NCBI GenBank assembly: GCA_051893555.1
Contig: JBJFHL010000086.1
Coordinates: 22,907-86,906 of the forward strand
DNA: 64,000 nucleotides
DNA from: RGIG7179 sp051893555
GTDB taxonomy: Bacteria > Bacillota > Clostridia > Peptostreptococcales > Anaerovoracaceae
Direction of reading: 5' to 3'
Made by a program: the position numbers and the translations under genes. The notes under the pieces were generated by a model. That model worked only from the letters and a program-made list of their open reading frames with translations, was not told the DNA's origin and searched no databases. This document shows, piece after piece, positions 46,335 to 54,600 of the stretch. Numbering within the stretch: the first letter of the stretch is position 1; every line of letters begins with the position of its first letter.

Positions 46335-46781
46335 CTATCCCAGAAATTCCTGAACTACTTTTTTCACTGCGTTGCCGTCAGCAAGGCCTTTTACCTTCGC
46401 CATGACAGGCCCCATCAGCTTCCCCATGTTCTGCTTGCCGCCTTCGATTCCGAGGCTTGCCGCAGTTTCCTTCACAATCTCTCTGAGTTTTTCTTCAGAA
46501 AGCTGTTCCGGCAGATATCTGGTCAGGATCTCGATTTCCGCGTTATAGGAATCCACCAGATCGGTTCTTCCAGCTTTTTCAAAATCAGCAAGGGCGTCTT
46601 TTCTCATTTTCACCTGCTTGGCAAGAATCGCTACGATTCCGGCGTCGTCAAGTTCTTCTCTGTGGTCAACTTCGTACTGCTTGATTGCAGCTCTCGCAAA
46701 GCTGATGGTGTTCTTCGCCACTTCATCTTTTGCTTTCATGGCCTCCTTAAAGTCAGCCATTAACTGTTCTTTTAAAGTCAT
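46335..46781 (-). CDS. yqeY: GatB/YqeY domain protein
   Basis: 148 aa. Helical protein related to the tRNA-binding tail of GatB, with the pattern ARAAIKQYEVDHREELDDAGIVAILAKQVKMRKDALADFEKAGR spread over residues 29-72 and YLPEQLSEEKL and GKLMGPVMAKVKG later. Role in tRNA-linked amidation quality control is suspected but not proven. Next to rpsU, as in most Firmicutes, with a shared terminator. Confidence 0.93.
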   Translation of the reverse strand: MTLKEQLMADFKEAMKAKDEVAKNTISFARAAIKQYEVDHREELDDAGIVAILAKQVKMRKDALADFEKAGRTDLVDSYNAEIEILTRYLPEQLSEEKLREIVKETAASLGIEGGKQNMGKLMGPVMAKVKGLADGNAVKKVVQEFLG

Positions 46782-46800
46782 TAATGAATCATCACCTTAA

Positions 46801-46980
46801 TTAGTATTTTTTAGCCTTTTTTCTAGCCGCTTCAGATTTTTTCTTTCTCTTTACGCTTGGCTTTTCATAGTGCTCTCTTTTTCTCAGTTCAGACATTACG
46901 CCGTCTCTTGCGCAAGATCTCTTGAATCTCTTCAGAGCGCTTTCTAAGCTTTCATTTTCTCTTACGATAACCTGTGCCAT
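46801..46980 (-). CDS. rpsU: 30S ribosomal protein S21
   Basis: 59 aa; the ATG at 46980 (MAQVIVRENESLE) follows AGGAGGTG; 16 further in-frame upstream codons are discarded. The basic tail YEKPSVKRKKKSEAARKKA is typical. Operon with yqeY, 20 bp apart. Confidence 0.97.
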   Translation of the reverse strand: MAQVIVRENESLESALKRFKRSCARDGVMSELRKREHYEKPSVKRKKKSEAARKKAKKY

Positions 46981-47167
46981 ATTCCAATTCACCTCCTGCC
47001 TAACATGAAATCTCTCGCTGTGAACCATCTTGCAGCCACCAAAAATAGAGGCCGCAAGCCTATAACGGAAATATTATACTATTTTTGCCGTGGGATAGCA
47101 AGATATTTTTTGAAAACTCTAAGCCTTTCTACACATTCTCTTTATAGTATGCAGAAAAATAATTTCC

Positions 47168-47205
47168 AAAAAGAAACACGCCGATGTGTGAGTCACCAGC
47201 GTGCT
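47168..47205 (-). terminator. Terminator of the repeat surface-protein gene
   Basis: On the minus strand AGCACGCTG pairs with CGGCGTGTT (two G-T), then TCTTTTT. The remaining 46981-47174 gap shows nothing else. Confidence 0.6.
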
Positions 47206-47223
47206 TCAAGAAAGGATTTAAAT

Positions 47224-48552
47224 TTATTTGATTGTTCTCCATGCTTTGGAAGAGCAGTCAGTAAAGATTAACCTTCCGTTGACCATCTTATAAGCCTTTA
47301 CTTTATAATAATAAGTATTTCCGGCTTCAAGATCCTTATTATTAATATAACTCTTTTTCGTGGTCTTAAAGAAAGGCTTGGTTCCGAATCCAGAGTATCT
47401 CTTGGTAGATCTATATACATAGAATCCATCAAATTCCATATTCTTCGGGGTAGACCAATACACCTTCACTGCTTTTTTACCATGTAAGGTGGTCATCTTT
47501 GATCTTGCGATGAAGTCATCTTTTCCCACAGCTTCAATGGCTCGGATTTCTTCCTTCTCTGCGGCAGTATCGATTGCTTCAATAGCCATAATTGCTGTTT
47601 CTTTAATTGATTTTATTTCATCAGCAGTCTTAGCAGCTGCAATGTCCTTGGCTGCTTTATCCAGAATTGTCTGAATTTCAGCCTGCTCTGCCTCTTCATA
47701 CGTTTCTGCTGCAGCAGCATCCTTTATTGCAGTATTGGCTGCTGCCCTGTCAGCTGCTAAAGTGTCTGCAGGAACATATCCGCCGCCTCCGGAAGGTGGT
47801 GTTACAGGTACCTCAGGTTCCTTAATAACCACGCCTGCTGCTGTCCAGGTCTTCTCTCCGGAATATACCCCGTTCAGACCGATAACTTTCACAGTGATTG
47901 TTTTTCCCAGATTGTCTTCAGTTACAGTGTAGNNNNNNNNNNNNNNNNNNNNNNNNNNNNNNNNNNNNNNNNNNNNNNNNNNNNNNNNNNNNNNNNNNNN
48001 NNNNNNNNNNNNNNNNNNNNNNNNNNNNNNNNCAACTGTTGTTTCATCGGCCAGTACGACATTTGCAGTCAGCTTCTGACCTACCTGTGGATTTGTTACT
48101 GGTGTATAACCATCCGTTCCGTCTACAACAGCTACTCTGTCAATTGCAATGCTTCCTACTGCACCTTCTGCTTTCCATTCTTTTGTTCCAGAATATGCGA
48201 CGGTACCGATAACTTTCACAGTGATTGTTTTTCCCAGATTGTCTTCAGTTACAGTGTAGACTGGTTCTGTTCCCAGTTCGATATCGGATCCTTCATAGGA
48301 CCATACATACTGAATATTTGTATCTACCGGGTAAGAACCAACTGTTGTTTCATCGGCCAGTACGACATTTGCAGTCAGCTTCTGACCTACCTGCGGATTT
48401 GTTACTGGTGTATAACCGTCAGTTCCGTCTACGACGGCTACACTGTCAATTGCAATGCCAGTTTCAGCAAATGCAGCAACAGAGGCCGATGACATTACCA
48501 TTACAATGGTCAGTACCAGTACCAAAACTTTTTTCAATTTTTTTGCTTTCAT
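47224..48552 (-). CDS. Secreted repeat protein with Ig-like repeats and Fn3-like C-terminus (interrupted by assembly gap)
   Basis: 442 codons as assembled. Signal peptide at 1-30 (ending VAAFAE). At least two tandem repeats of about 102 aa follow, nearly identical at DNA level: DSVAVVDGTDGYTPVTNPQVG, LTANVVLADETTV, VWSYEGSDIELGTEPV, YTVTEDNLGKTITVKVIG. Then a Pro/Gly linker (PEVPVTPPSGGGGYVP), an Ala/Glu-rich helical region and a C-terminal Fn3-like domain (VKVYWSTPKNMEFDGFYVYRS, LEAGNTYYYKVKAYK). No LPXTG anchor. Probably an exported, perhaps wall-associated, protein. The gap of 100 N lies inside the second repeat, so repeat number is unknown. Divergent from the XRE gene, with a shared operator-like repeat. 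Confidence 0.8.
   Translation of the reverse strand: MKAKKLKKVLVLVLTIVMVMSSASVAAFAETGIAIDSVAVVDGTDGYTPVTNPQVGQKLTANVVLADETTVGSYPVDTNIQYVWSYEGSDIELGTEPVYTVTEDNLGKTITVKVIGTVAYSGTKEWKAEGAVGSIAIDRVAVVDGTDGYTPVTNPQVGQKLTANVVLADETTVXXXXXXXXXXXXXXXXXXXXXXXXXXXXXXXXXXYTVTEDNLGKTITVKVIGLNGVYSGEKTWTAAGVVIKEPEVPVTPPSGGGGYVPADTLAADRAAANTAIKDAAAAETYEEAEQAEIQTILDKAAKDIAAAKTADEIKSIKETAIMAIEAIDTAAEKEEIRAIEAVGKDDFIARSKMTTLHGKKAVKVYWSTPKNMEFDGFYVYRSTKRYSGFGTKPFFKTTKKSYINNKDLEAGNTYYYKVKAYKMVNGRLIFTDCSSKAWRTIK
47933..48032. other. Assembly gap (100 N)
   Basis: Exactly 100 N, a conventional scaffold-gap size. It falls in the near-identical tandem repeats of the surface-protein gene. Comparison with the complete copy shows 79 nt are missing if no whole repeat is lost; 79 and 100 leave the same remainder modulo 3, so the frame is kept. 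Confidence 0.95.
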
Positions 48553-48583
48553 AAGTACTGCTTCCTTTCCTTCAAAATATTTT

Positions 48584-48671
48584 AACTATATAGGCATAAA
48601 ACAGCCTATATAGTTTATTCTATTATAGCAACCTTGTCTATACAATTCAAGTATAATTTAATTATATAGGC
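48584..48671. promoter_or_regulatory. Operator-like repeats between the surface-protein and XRE genes
   Basis: AACTATATAGGC (48584-48595) and GCCTATATAGTT (48604-48615) form a perfect 12-bp inverted repeat with an 8-bp centre. A third copy, AATTATATAGGC (48660-48671), differs by one base and lies just before the XRE start. Likely bound by the XRE protein to control both divergent genes. Confidence 0.65.
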
Positions 48672-48681
48672 GGTGTCACAT

Positions 48682-49014
48682 ATGAATTACTTCGAAATTG
48701 GACAAAGAATCAGAAAAAAAAGGAAGGCAGCGGGTCTTTCTCAAGAGGAACTGGCAGAAAAAATCGGGATTTCCACAACCCATATGAGCCATATTGAGAC
48801 AGGTAACACCAAACTGAGCCTGTTGGTATTTGTCAGCATTGCAAATGCACTCAGCTGCAGGACCGATGAATTACTGTACGATTATGAAGCGGCAAATAAA
48901 AGCGCTGCCGCTGAAAGCATACTGAAGACCATGGAAAGCTGCACGCCTCAACAGCTTCGAGTAATCGAAGATGTAATCATTGCAGCAAAGATTTCCATGG
49001 ATAAAAACATGTAG
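48682..49014 (+). CDS. XRE-family helix-turn-helix regulator
   Basis: 110 aa from the ATG at 48682; a GTG at 48673 is also possible. N-terminal helix-turn-helix IGQRIRKKRKAAGLSQEELA and IGISTTHMSHIETGNTKLSL (residues about 5-55), then a helical C-terminal dimerisation part. It is divergent from the repeat surface-protein gene and its own start abuts an operator half-site, consistent with autoregulation. Confidence 0.88.
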   Translation: MNYFEIGQRIRKKRKAAGLSQEELAEKIGISTTHMSHIETGNTKLSLLVFVSIANALSCRTDELLYDYEAANKSAAAESILKTMESCTPQQLRVIEDVIIAAKISMDKNM

Positions 49015-49175
49015 AGCATATTCCATAATCCAGATAAACTATTATTTCAACTTAGGACATACTCTCTCCAAGCTCTCCTTTTGCGTTTTACGAATATTTA
49101 ACAGGAGCTCCTTAATTTTCTTCTTGCAGCCATCAGTTTCGGGGTATAAGATAACTATGTAAGGAGTGTAACTAC

Positions 49176-49988
49176 ATGAAATTTGATCTTCATTGTCATA
49201 CAAAATCCGGTTCCATCGACTCCCGCGTGGCCCTGGAGCGTTACATAGAGCTTCTGCAGCAGCAGGGGTTTCACGGCATGCTGGTCACCGATCACGATTC
49301 CTACCGCGGCTACCGGCAGTGGAGAAATTCCGTTTCTTCCCTGCGGGCAGGTGATTTCGTCGTGCTGGAAGGCATTGAATACGATACGAAAGATGCCGGC
49401 CACTTCCTTGTGATCATGCCGGACGGCGTGCAGCTGGATCTTCTCCGGATCCGAGGCATGTCCATCGAACAGCTGATCCACGTGGTCCATCATATGGGCG
49501 GCATTCTGGGTCCGGCCCATCCCTTTGGCTCCAAGAGTTCCAGCGCCATGTTCTATAAAAAAGTCCGGCGCAACCCGCGAATCTTCTACGAATTCGATTT
49601 CGTGGAGGGCTTCAATACCTGTGAATCGGCCCAGGCCAACCGGATCGCCCGTCTGATGGCAGCACGCTATGGCAAGCCCTGCACCGGCGGCTCCGATTCC
49701 CATGAAGAAAAATATGTGGGCATGGCCTATACGGAAATCGACGCCGACATCCGCAGTAACGACGACCTGATCGAAGCGATTCTCGAGCATCGCATCACCG
49801 ATTTCGGCGGCACCGTCCGCGATTTCACCCGTAAAGCACGCCATAAGAATGCCTTTTACTCAGTCTGGGGCTTCAAAGTCTACAACCGCAGTCTCGGTTT
49901 TCTTTTCGCCCCCCGCAGGCACCACCGGATCCGGAAGCTTTCTATTCCCAAACTCCATCACCATCCTGGTAATGCCTCTGCTTCCTGA
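49176..49988 (+). CDS. PHP-domain phosphoesterase
   Basis: 270 aa. Metal-dependent phosphoesterase of the polymerase/histidinol phosphatase fold: motif I DLHCHTKSGS (4-13), motif II VTDHDSY (37-43), GPAHPFG (near 111-117) and motif IV GSDSHEEKYVG (near 172-182). The basic C-terminus (RRHHRIRKLSIPKLHHH) is unusual. Small PHP proteins of this type act on nucleoside 3',5'-bisphosphates or 5'-3' oligoribonucleotides; the substrate here is not assigned. Followed by its own terminator. Confidence 0.88.
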   Translation: MKFDLHCHTKSGSIDSRVALERYIELLQQQGFHGMLVTDHDSYRGYRQWRNSVSSLRAGDFVVLEGIEYDTKDAGHFLVIMPDGVQLDLLRIRGMSIEQLIHVVHHMGGILGPAHPFGSKSSSAMFYKKVRRNPRIFYEFDFVEGFNTCESAQANRIARLMAARYGKPCTGGSDSHEEKYVGMAYTEIDADIRSNDDLIEAILEHRITDFGGTVRDFTRKARHKNAFYSVWGFKVYNRSLGFLFAPRRHHRIRKLSIPKLHHHPGNASAS

Positions 49989-50021
49989 TCCCCGATATCA
50001 TCGTATCCTGACAAAATCCAC

Positions 50022-50058
50022 TCCCCCGACGTTATGAAAAAGCCGGGGGAATTTATTT
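50022..50058 (+). terminator. Terminator of the PHP gene
   Basis: TCCCCCG (50022-50028) pairs with CGGGGGA (50044-50050), then ATTTATTTT. Confidence 0.75.
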
Positions 50059-50104
50059 TGCGAAGAAATGAAAAAAGAAAGAACAAAAAAAACGAAAATA
50101 TCCC

Positions 50105-50171
50105 TTGACAGATATATCGCACCGTGATATACTCGAACCACAATATATATTGCACTTCGATATATCGCACC
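50105..50171 (+). promoter_or_regulatory. Promoter and operator of the PadR operon
   Basis: TTGACA (50105-50110), 17-bp spacer, TATACT (50128-50133). GATATATCGCACC occurs twice as a direct repeat (50111-50123 within the spacer; 50159-50171 before the ribosome-binding site), with CAATATATATTG palindromic between them. PadR autoregulation is likely. Confidence 0.75.
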
Positions 50172-50187
50172 AAAAGGAGTATGTTCT

Positions 50188-50511
50188 ATGAATGATAAAA
50201 TCAGACGTGTCTACATTCCCATGACGGAGACGGGTTTCTACATCCTCTTCTGTCTGCAGCAGGAAAACCACGGCTACGGCATCACCCAGCAGGTGAAATC
50301 CATGACCGGCGGTGAGATCGTCATCAGTCCAGGCACCATGTACGGCAGCCTTTCCAAGATGGAAAAGGACGGCCTCATCTGCTTCACCAGGGAAGAAGAC
50401 AAGCGAAAACTATATCAGATCACAGACCTGGGCCGGGAAATTCTACAGCTTGAAATTGCACGAATCGATCGGCTTTATCGAAACAGCAAAGGAGAAACCA
50501 TCCATGAATAA
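50188..50511 (+). CDS. PadR-family transcriptional regulator
   Basis: 107 aa; AAAGGAG nine bases before the ATG. PadR winged helix: TETGFYILFCLQQENHGYGITQQV, the recognition region ISPGTMYGSLSKMEKDGLI and wing TREEDKRKLYQITDLGREIL. The short form lacks a long C-terminal helix domain. First gene of a three-gene operon; overlaps the DUF2812 gene by 8 nt. Confidence 0.93.
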   Translation: MNDKIRRVYIPMTETGFYILFCLQQENHGYGITQQVKSMTGGEIVISPGTMYGSLSKMEKDGLICFTREEDKRKLYQITDLGREILQLEIARIDRLYRNSKGETIHE

Positions 50512-51094
50512 CACTAAGACAGTCCCTGATATACTGACAGAACGTCAGACTTTCTATATTTCTGAATTCGATGTGGAGGCAGCCTGGCTTTCCTTCATGC
50601 ACCGGGAGGGATGGAAGATGCTTTCCACCACCGGCTTCAAATACCGGTTCGAAAGCTGTCCGAAAGAAAACTGGACCTATCAGCTGGACTTCCCTGCGGA
50701 CGATGTCAGCGAGGCGGATTACATTCAGATGTACGCCGACTACGGCTGGGAATTCGTCACTCGGTTCCGCCAGTGGTACTACTTCCGCAAGCCATATAGC
50801 GAAAAGGAAGACATGTCCATTTTCAGCGACAATGCATCCAAGATTGAGATGTGCCGCAGTATCATCCGTCGGCATGCACTCATGGTGGCTCCAGTCCTTC
50901 TGATTCTTCTGGCCTACCTGCTGCTTTATTTCACCACAGATCTTTTTCCGGGTCCGGGGAGCGGTTTTCCCGGCGGCTTCTTCATGGGTATGGCAGCAGC
51001 CGGCGGGCCGGTTCTGATCATTGCCGGCGGTTTTGTGTTGAATCAGCTGTATCGCTTGAAAAAAATGATTGACCGACTGGGGGAAACTGCATAA
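50504..51094 (+). CDS. DUF2812 domain membrane protein
   Basis: 196 aa; ATG at 50504 with AAAGGAG inside the end of padR. N-terminal DUF2812 domain: EVDAAWLSFM-like EFDVEAAWLSFMHREGWKM, then YQLDFPADD and YIQMYADYGWEFVTRFRQWYYFRK. Two C-terminal membrane segments (VAPVLLILLAYLLLYF; GGPVLIIAGGFVLNQLY). DUF2812 genes are regularly paired with PadR regulators; function unknown. Confidence 0.88.
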   Translation: MNNTKTVPDILTERQTFYISEFDVEAAWLSFMHREGWKMLSTTGFKYRFESCPKENWTYQLDFPADDVSEADYIQMYADYGWEFVTRFRQWYYFRKPYSEKEDMSIFSDNASKIEMCRSIIRRHALMVAPVLLILLAYLLLYFTTDLFPGPGSGFPGGFFMGMAAAGGPVLIIAGGFVLNQLYRLKKMIDRLGETA

Positions 51095-51337
51095 ATGAAA
51101 GACTTTATTTTCGCGGCACTCCCGTTCGTCATTATAGGCATCTGTCTGGCTCTTTTGGCAGCCAATCACAAACGAATCAAAGAATCGGAGAAGAATAACC
51201 GCATGACCGAGGGCATGTGTCTCGGCATGTGCTTCGGCGTGGCAATCGCTTCATCCATGCACTTCAATCTGGGGCTTGGAATCAGTCTGGGCATGCTGGT
51301 GGGAGAAACAATCGGCATGTTCATAACAAAGGGCTGA
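51095..51337 (+). CDS. Small membrane protein of the PadR operon
   Basis: 80 aa, beginning on the base after the DUF2812 stop (TAA then ATG). An N-terminal membrane helix (FIFAALPFVIIGICLALLAA), a short charged loop and a Gly/Met-rich second hydrophobic region (GISLGMLVGETIGMFI). Not recognised beyond this; likely co-translated with DUF2812 protein as a membrane partner. Confidence 0.75.
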   Translation: MKDFIFAALPFVIIGICLALLAANHKRIKESEKNNRMTEGMCLGMCFGVAIASSMHFNLGLGISLGMLVGETIGMFITKG

Positions 51338-51399
51338 GCGGCTTGGGCAGCATGAATAGTTTGTCTTGGCCAACTCATCCATATTGCATGATATTTCTC

Positions 51400-51524
51400 A
51401 AAAAAGGTTGAGTCACATACTAAGAATTCATGGAAAACTCATGATTTTTCGTGAAAATCTCGTTACTTTTCACATTTATCAAGGATTTTACAGGGTTCTT
51501 GAGGCATTTGGCTCAACCTTTTTT
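51400..51524. repeat. 13-bp inverted repeat enclosing a 99-nt spacer
   Basis: AAAAAAGGTTGAG (51400-51412) and CTCAACCTTTTTT (51512-51524) are perfect complements. The enclosed sequence is AT-rich without a reading frame. It lies in a gene-free stretch between the PadR operon (ends 51337) and the tRNA-Leu promoter (51639). Could be a distal terminator, a small RNA or a miniature transposable-element remnant. Confidence 0.6.
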
Positions 51525-51638
51525 CCTTTTTTTATTTGAATTTGGATGAATACCTGGGCCCTGCACTGGGCCATTTTCTTTCATGAAGTTTGCGTTCCCT
51601 GCATCATAAGAAAATCCGCACGATTTCCCAGAAATATG

Positions 51639-51667
51639 TTGACAAACATGCCGGAAGCAAGTAAAAT
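51639..51667 (+). promoter_or_regulatory. Promoter of tRNA-Leu
   Basis: TTGACA (51639-51644), 17-bp spacer, TAAAAT (51662-51667), 37 bp before the tRNA. Confidence 0.8.
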
Positions 51668-51703
51668 ATTATCGTTGACGAAAAACTGAAAACGATCTGA
51701 TGT

Positions 51704-51789
51704 GCGGCTGTGCTGGAATTGGCAGACAGGCAAGCTTGAGGTGCTTGTGTCCGCAGGGCGTACGGGTTCGAGTCCCGTTGGCCGCACCA
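51704..51789 (+). tRNA. tRNA-Leu (anticodon GAG)
   Basis: 86 nt with encoded CCA and a long variable arm. Acceptor stem GCGGCTG pairs with TGGCCGC (G-T pairs included). The anticodon stem CAAGC/GCTTG encloses TTGAGGT (GAG, reads CUC/CUU). The T-arm contains GTTCGAGT between ACGG and CCGT. Confidence 0.97.
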
Positions 51790-51792
51790 ACT

Positions 51793-51831
51793 AAAAAAAC
51801 TGGAATGGGTTTTATCTCATTCCAGTTTTTT
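51793..51831 (+). terminator. Terminator of tRNA-Leu
   Basis: AACTGGAATG pairs with CATTCCAGTT around a 10-nt loop, then TTTTAT. Confidence 0.9.
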
Positions 51832-51872
51832 ATGCAATGAATGGCCATAAGGGACTCGTCCGCCGCACCCCT

Positions 51873-52757
51873 TTATTTTCGTTTCTTTACCGCCCGCATC
51901 TCAATGTATCCCCGTTCACCCCGCGGCTCCAGCTGAATTCGCGGATTTTCGTCGTCCCAGCCGTAACCGATCAGGGACGGATCATACCGATCCATGGCCT
52001 GCTGGACTGCCTCAATCGCTTCACAGTACTCCTCCTCCGCAAACGGTTCCCCCTGAAATACCAGATACTCTGCCTCAGGCAAAGTAATGATATCAAAGCC
52101 TTCCGGAACCGGCCCGGCATACTTCGTGTCTGCTTCCACTCCCTGTACATACACCGATGTCTCCGGTTTTCTGTATCGGTCCGGAAGCCAAAGGCAGACC
52201 GGCTCCCCGCACAGAGAATCCATGCTCACCAGAATCCCCCATACATCGCAGCCGACCTCTTCACAGTATGCGAAATAATCTTCAGCGGACCTTCCACGTT
52301 TCAGGATCACCTTTCTTTCCGGCTTTCTCATCAGCTGTACAAAAACACTCTGCACTTCTTTCATCGTATGTCTCTCCCTTCGGATCTCCCTGAATTTTAC
52401 GCCATAGGGGATGAAGAGCGGGATCGGAACCTTCGTCCGGGCATATTCCCCCGGGTTGCAGCCGAACTCTTTCAGAAAAGCCCGCTGAAACCCGTCCACA
52501 CTGCCGAAGCCCATGTCAAACGCCGCGTCTGTCACTCTGCAAGCTCCCTGCTTCAACATCACCGCAGAACGGGAAAGCCGCAGACGGCGGATGTAGTCTG
52601 CCGGTGTCAGACTGGTATACTGACGAAACAGCCGGTAGGAATACCACGGAGAAAACAGCGAGACCCGTGCCAGATCTGCCATGGTAATCTCATCTCCAAG
52701 ATTCGAAGCGATATACTCCTGCATTCTCTGAACCGCCAGAATATGTTCCCTGCTCAT
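51873..52757 (-). CDS. AraC-family regulator with GyrI-like effector domain
   Basis: 294 aa; ATG at 52757, eight bases after AGGAGG (the in-frame GTG at 52766 overlaps that site). Two helix-turn-helix motifs fill residues 10-110 (ITMADLARVSLFSPWYSYRLF; VTDAAFDMGFGSVDGFQRAF, GCNPGEY). The C-terminal 150 residues match the effector-binding fold of Rob/BmrR/GyrI proteins (VGCDVWGILVS, VQGVEADTKYAGPVPEGFDIITLPEAEYLVFQGE in pieces). It probably senses a small hydrophobic compound. No divergent target gene is adjacent. Confidence 0.9.
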   Translation of the reverse strand: MSREHILAVQRMQEYIASNLGDEITMADLARVSLFSPWYSYRLFRQYTSLTPADYIRRLRLSRSAVMLKQGACRVTDAAFDMGFGSVDGFQRAFLKEFGCNPGEYARTKVPIPLFIPYGVKFREIRRERHTMKEVQSVFVQLMRKPERKVILKRGRSAEDYFAYCEEVGCDVWGILVSMDSLCGEPVCLWLPDRYRKPETSVYVQGVEADTKYAGPVPEGFDIITLPEAEYLVFQGEPFAEEEYCEAIEAVQQAMDRYDPSLIGYGWDDENPRIQLEPRGERGYIEMRAVKKRK

Positions 52758-52858
52758 TTTCTTCACCTCCTGACAACTGCGAGTTTACAATCATTTCGGG
52801 CAGAACGCTCGACTTTTTCTGCTGTCTTTTCATACGGAACCCCTGGCGCCGGCACCAA

Positions 52859-52885
52859 GAAAAAACCGGAGCATCCGCCCCGGTC
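52859..52885 (-). terminator. Terminator of mtaB-HIT operon
   Basis: On the minus strand ACCGG and CCGGT form the stem base with inner G-T/G-C pairs, followed by TTTTTC, about 40 bp after the HIT stop. Confidence 0.75.
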
Positions 52886-52922
52886 TTCTTCCGTTTTACA
52901 CTGTCCGGTATCCCATCCGGCA

Positions 52923-53264
52923 TCAGCCTGGTGGCCAGGTCAGTTTTCTCTTTCCGAGTATGTGGAAATGCAGATGTTTCACCGTCTGGAAGGCATCCTC
53001 ACCGTTGTTGCTTACCACCCGGTAGCCGTTTTCCAGTCCCAGAGATTCCGCGATCTCATGGATCTTGAACATCATGTAGCCCATCAGTTCCTGATCTTCT
53101 TCCTGCACATCGTCCAGGCAGGCAATGTGCTTCTTCGGAATCAGCAGCACATGCACCGGTGCCTGCGGCTCCGCATCGTGGAAGCAGAAGACACGATCAT
53201 CCTCATAGACCACATTGGTTGGTATTTCATGATTTGCAAGCATGCAAAAAATACAGTCAGCCAT
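52923..53264 (-). CDS. HIT-family nucleotide-binding hydrolase
   Basis: 113 aa. Hint-type histidine-triad protein hydrolysing nucleoside phosphoramidates. CIFCMLANHEIPTNVVYEDD is the N-terminal signature and HLHFHILGGR-like HLHFHILGKRK (about residues 97-107) holds the triad. Overlaps mtaB by 8 nt, so co-translated. Confidence 0.95.
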   Translation of the reverse strand: MADCIFCMLANHEIPTNVVYEDDRVFCFHDAEPQAPVHVLLIPKKHIACLDDVQEEDQELMGYMMFKIHEIAESLGLENGYRVVSNNGEDAFQTVKHLHFHILGKRKLTWPPG

Positions 53265-54600
53265 TGATCAGCTCTCCTTTCATTCCGTCTTTGTATTCTT
53301 CTAAAAGTCTTACCTTTTGGAAACTGTTTAACAAATCCTCTCCGCCGGCGGCGTAGACCTTGATATAGTTTTCGCTGTAGCCGGTGAGAAGCCCTTCCTC
53401 CACCTCTTCAAACAGAACGGTCCGTACTTCCTGCCGCTTGGCACACCCCGCAAAATACATTCTCTCGGCTTTTTTTCCTTCTGCCAGGAGTCTCTGGATG
53501 CGTCGGTTTTTCTCTTCGCCGCCGACCTGGTCGGTCATGGCGGCGGCCGCCGTCCCCGGACGGCGGGAATAGCGGAAACCGTGGACTTTGCAGAATTCTA
53601 TGGTCCGGATCATGTCCAGACTGTCCTGGAAGTCTTCTTCGGTTTCCCCCGGGAATCCGGCGATGATATCTGTAGTAATGCCATAGCCCGGATCGTGCTC
53701 CTTCAGCACCCGGACAATATCCAGATACTCCTGCCGGCTGTAGTGCCGGTTCATTGCTTTTAAGATATGGTCGCTGCCGCTCTGAATGGACAGATGCAGA
53801 TGCGGACAAAGTCTTTCATACTTTAGCAGCCGCTTCACATAATCCGCATTCACCACCGTGGGCTCCAGAGAACTTAACCGAATGCGGAAATTCCCGGGCA
53901 GGCGGTTGATCCGGCGGATGATGATTTCGATCCCGGACACGCCGTCCGCTTTTTCTTCTTCTGTCAGCGGCCAGCGGAACCCTTCCTCTGTACCGTAAAG
54001 GGCCGTGTTGATTCCGGTCAGGATCAGTTCCTGAAAGCCGGACGCCACCAGAGCACGGGCTTCTTCCACGATTTCTTCCGGATCCCGGCTTCGAACCTGC
54101 CCTCTGGCAAATGGAATCAGGCAGTAAGCACAGAATCGGTTGCAGCCTTCCTGGATCTTCAGGTAGGCCCGTGTTCGTGATTCCATGGAGGTGATGACGC
54201 CCCGGTCTGTATACTCCGTCAGTTCATCATATGGCCGAATATGGAGCTGGGCCTGCCGGTCCGCACAAAACTGTTCCACATACGTAAGCAGGTGGTTTTT
54301 CTCTCCGGTGCCGGCGACAATGTCCACTTCCTCCATGGCCGTCAGTTCCTCTGGTTTCACCTGGGCATAGCAGCCGGTGACTGCTACGATGGCCTGCGGA
54401 CTCTGCTTCTTCATGCGGCGAATATACTGGCGTGACTTCCGGTCCGCCAGATTTGTCACAGTACAGGTATTGATAATATATACATCGGCCGGGTCTTCTT
54501 CCCCGACGATTTCATGGCCTGCTGCGGCAAACTGCTCCTTCATGGATTCGGTTTCATACTGGTTCACCTTGCAGCCTAATGTGTGAAATGCAATTTTCAT
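53257..54600 (-). CDS. mtaB: tRNA t(6)A37 methylthiotransferase MtaB
   Basis: 447 aa. Radical-SAM enzyme adding a methylthio group to t6A37 of tRNAs reading ANN codons. N-terminal UPF0004 domain: HTLGCKVNQYETESM (Cys 10), NTCTVTNLADRKSRQ and VTGCYAQ, three Cys for one Fe-S cluster; radical-SAM CxxxCxxC as GCNRFCAYCLIPFARG near residue 151-166; C-terminal TRAM domain. MtaB rather than MiaB or RimO by the LGCKVN start. Downstream HIT gene overlaps. Confidence 0.95.
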   Translation of the reverse strand: MKIAFHTLGCKVNQYETESMKEQFAAAGHEIVGEEDPADVYIINTCTVTNLADRKSRQYIRRMKKQSPQAIVAVTGCYAQVKPEELTAMEEVDIVAGTGEKNHLLTYVEQFCADRQAQLHIRPYDELTEYTDRGVITSMESRTRAYLKIQEGCNRFCAYCLIPFARGQVRSRDPEEIVEEARALVASGFQELILTGINTALYGTEEGFRWPLTEEEKADGVSGIEIIIRRINRLPGNFRIRLSSLEPTVVNADYVKRLLKYERLCPHLHLSIQSGSDHILKAMNRHYSRQEYLDIVRVLKEHDPGYGITTDIIAGFPGETEEDFQDSLDMIRTIEFCKVHGFRYSRRPGTAAAAMTDQVGGEEKNRRIQRLLAEGKKAERMYFAGCAKRQEVRTVLFEEVEEGLLTGYSENYIKVYAAGGEDLLNSFQKVRLLEEYKDGMKGELING

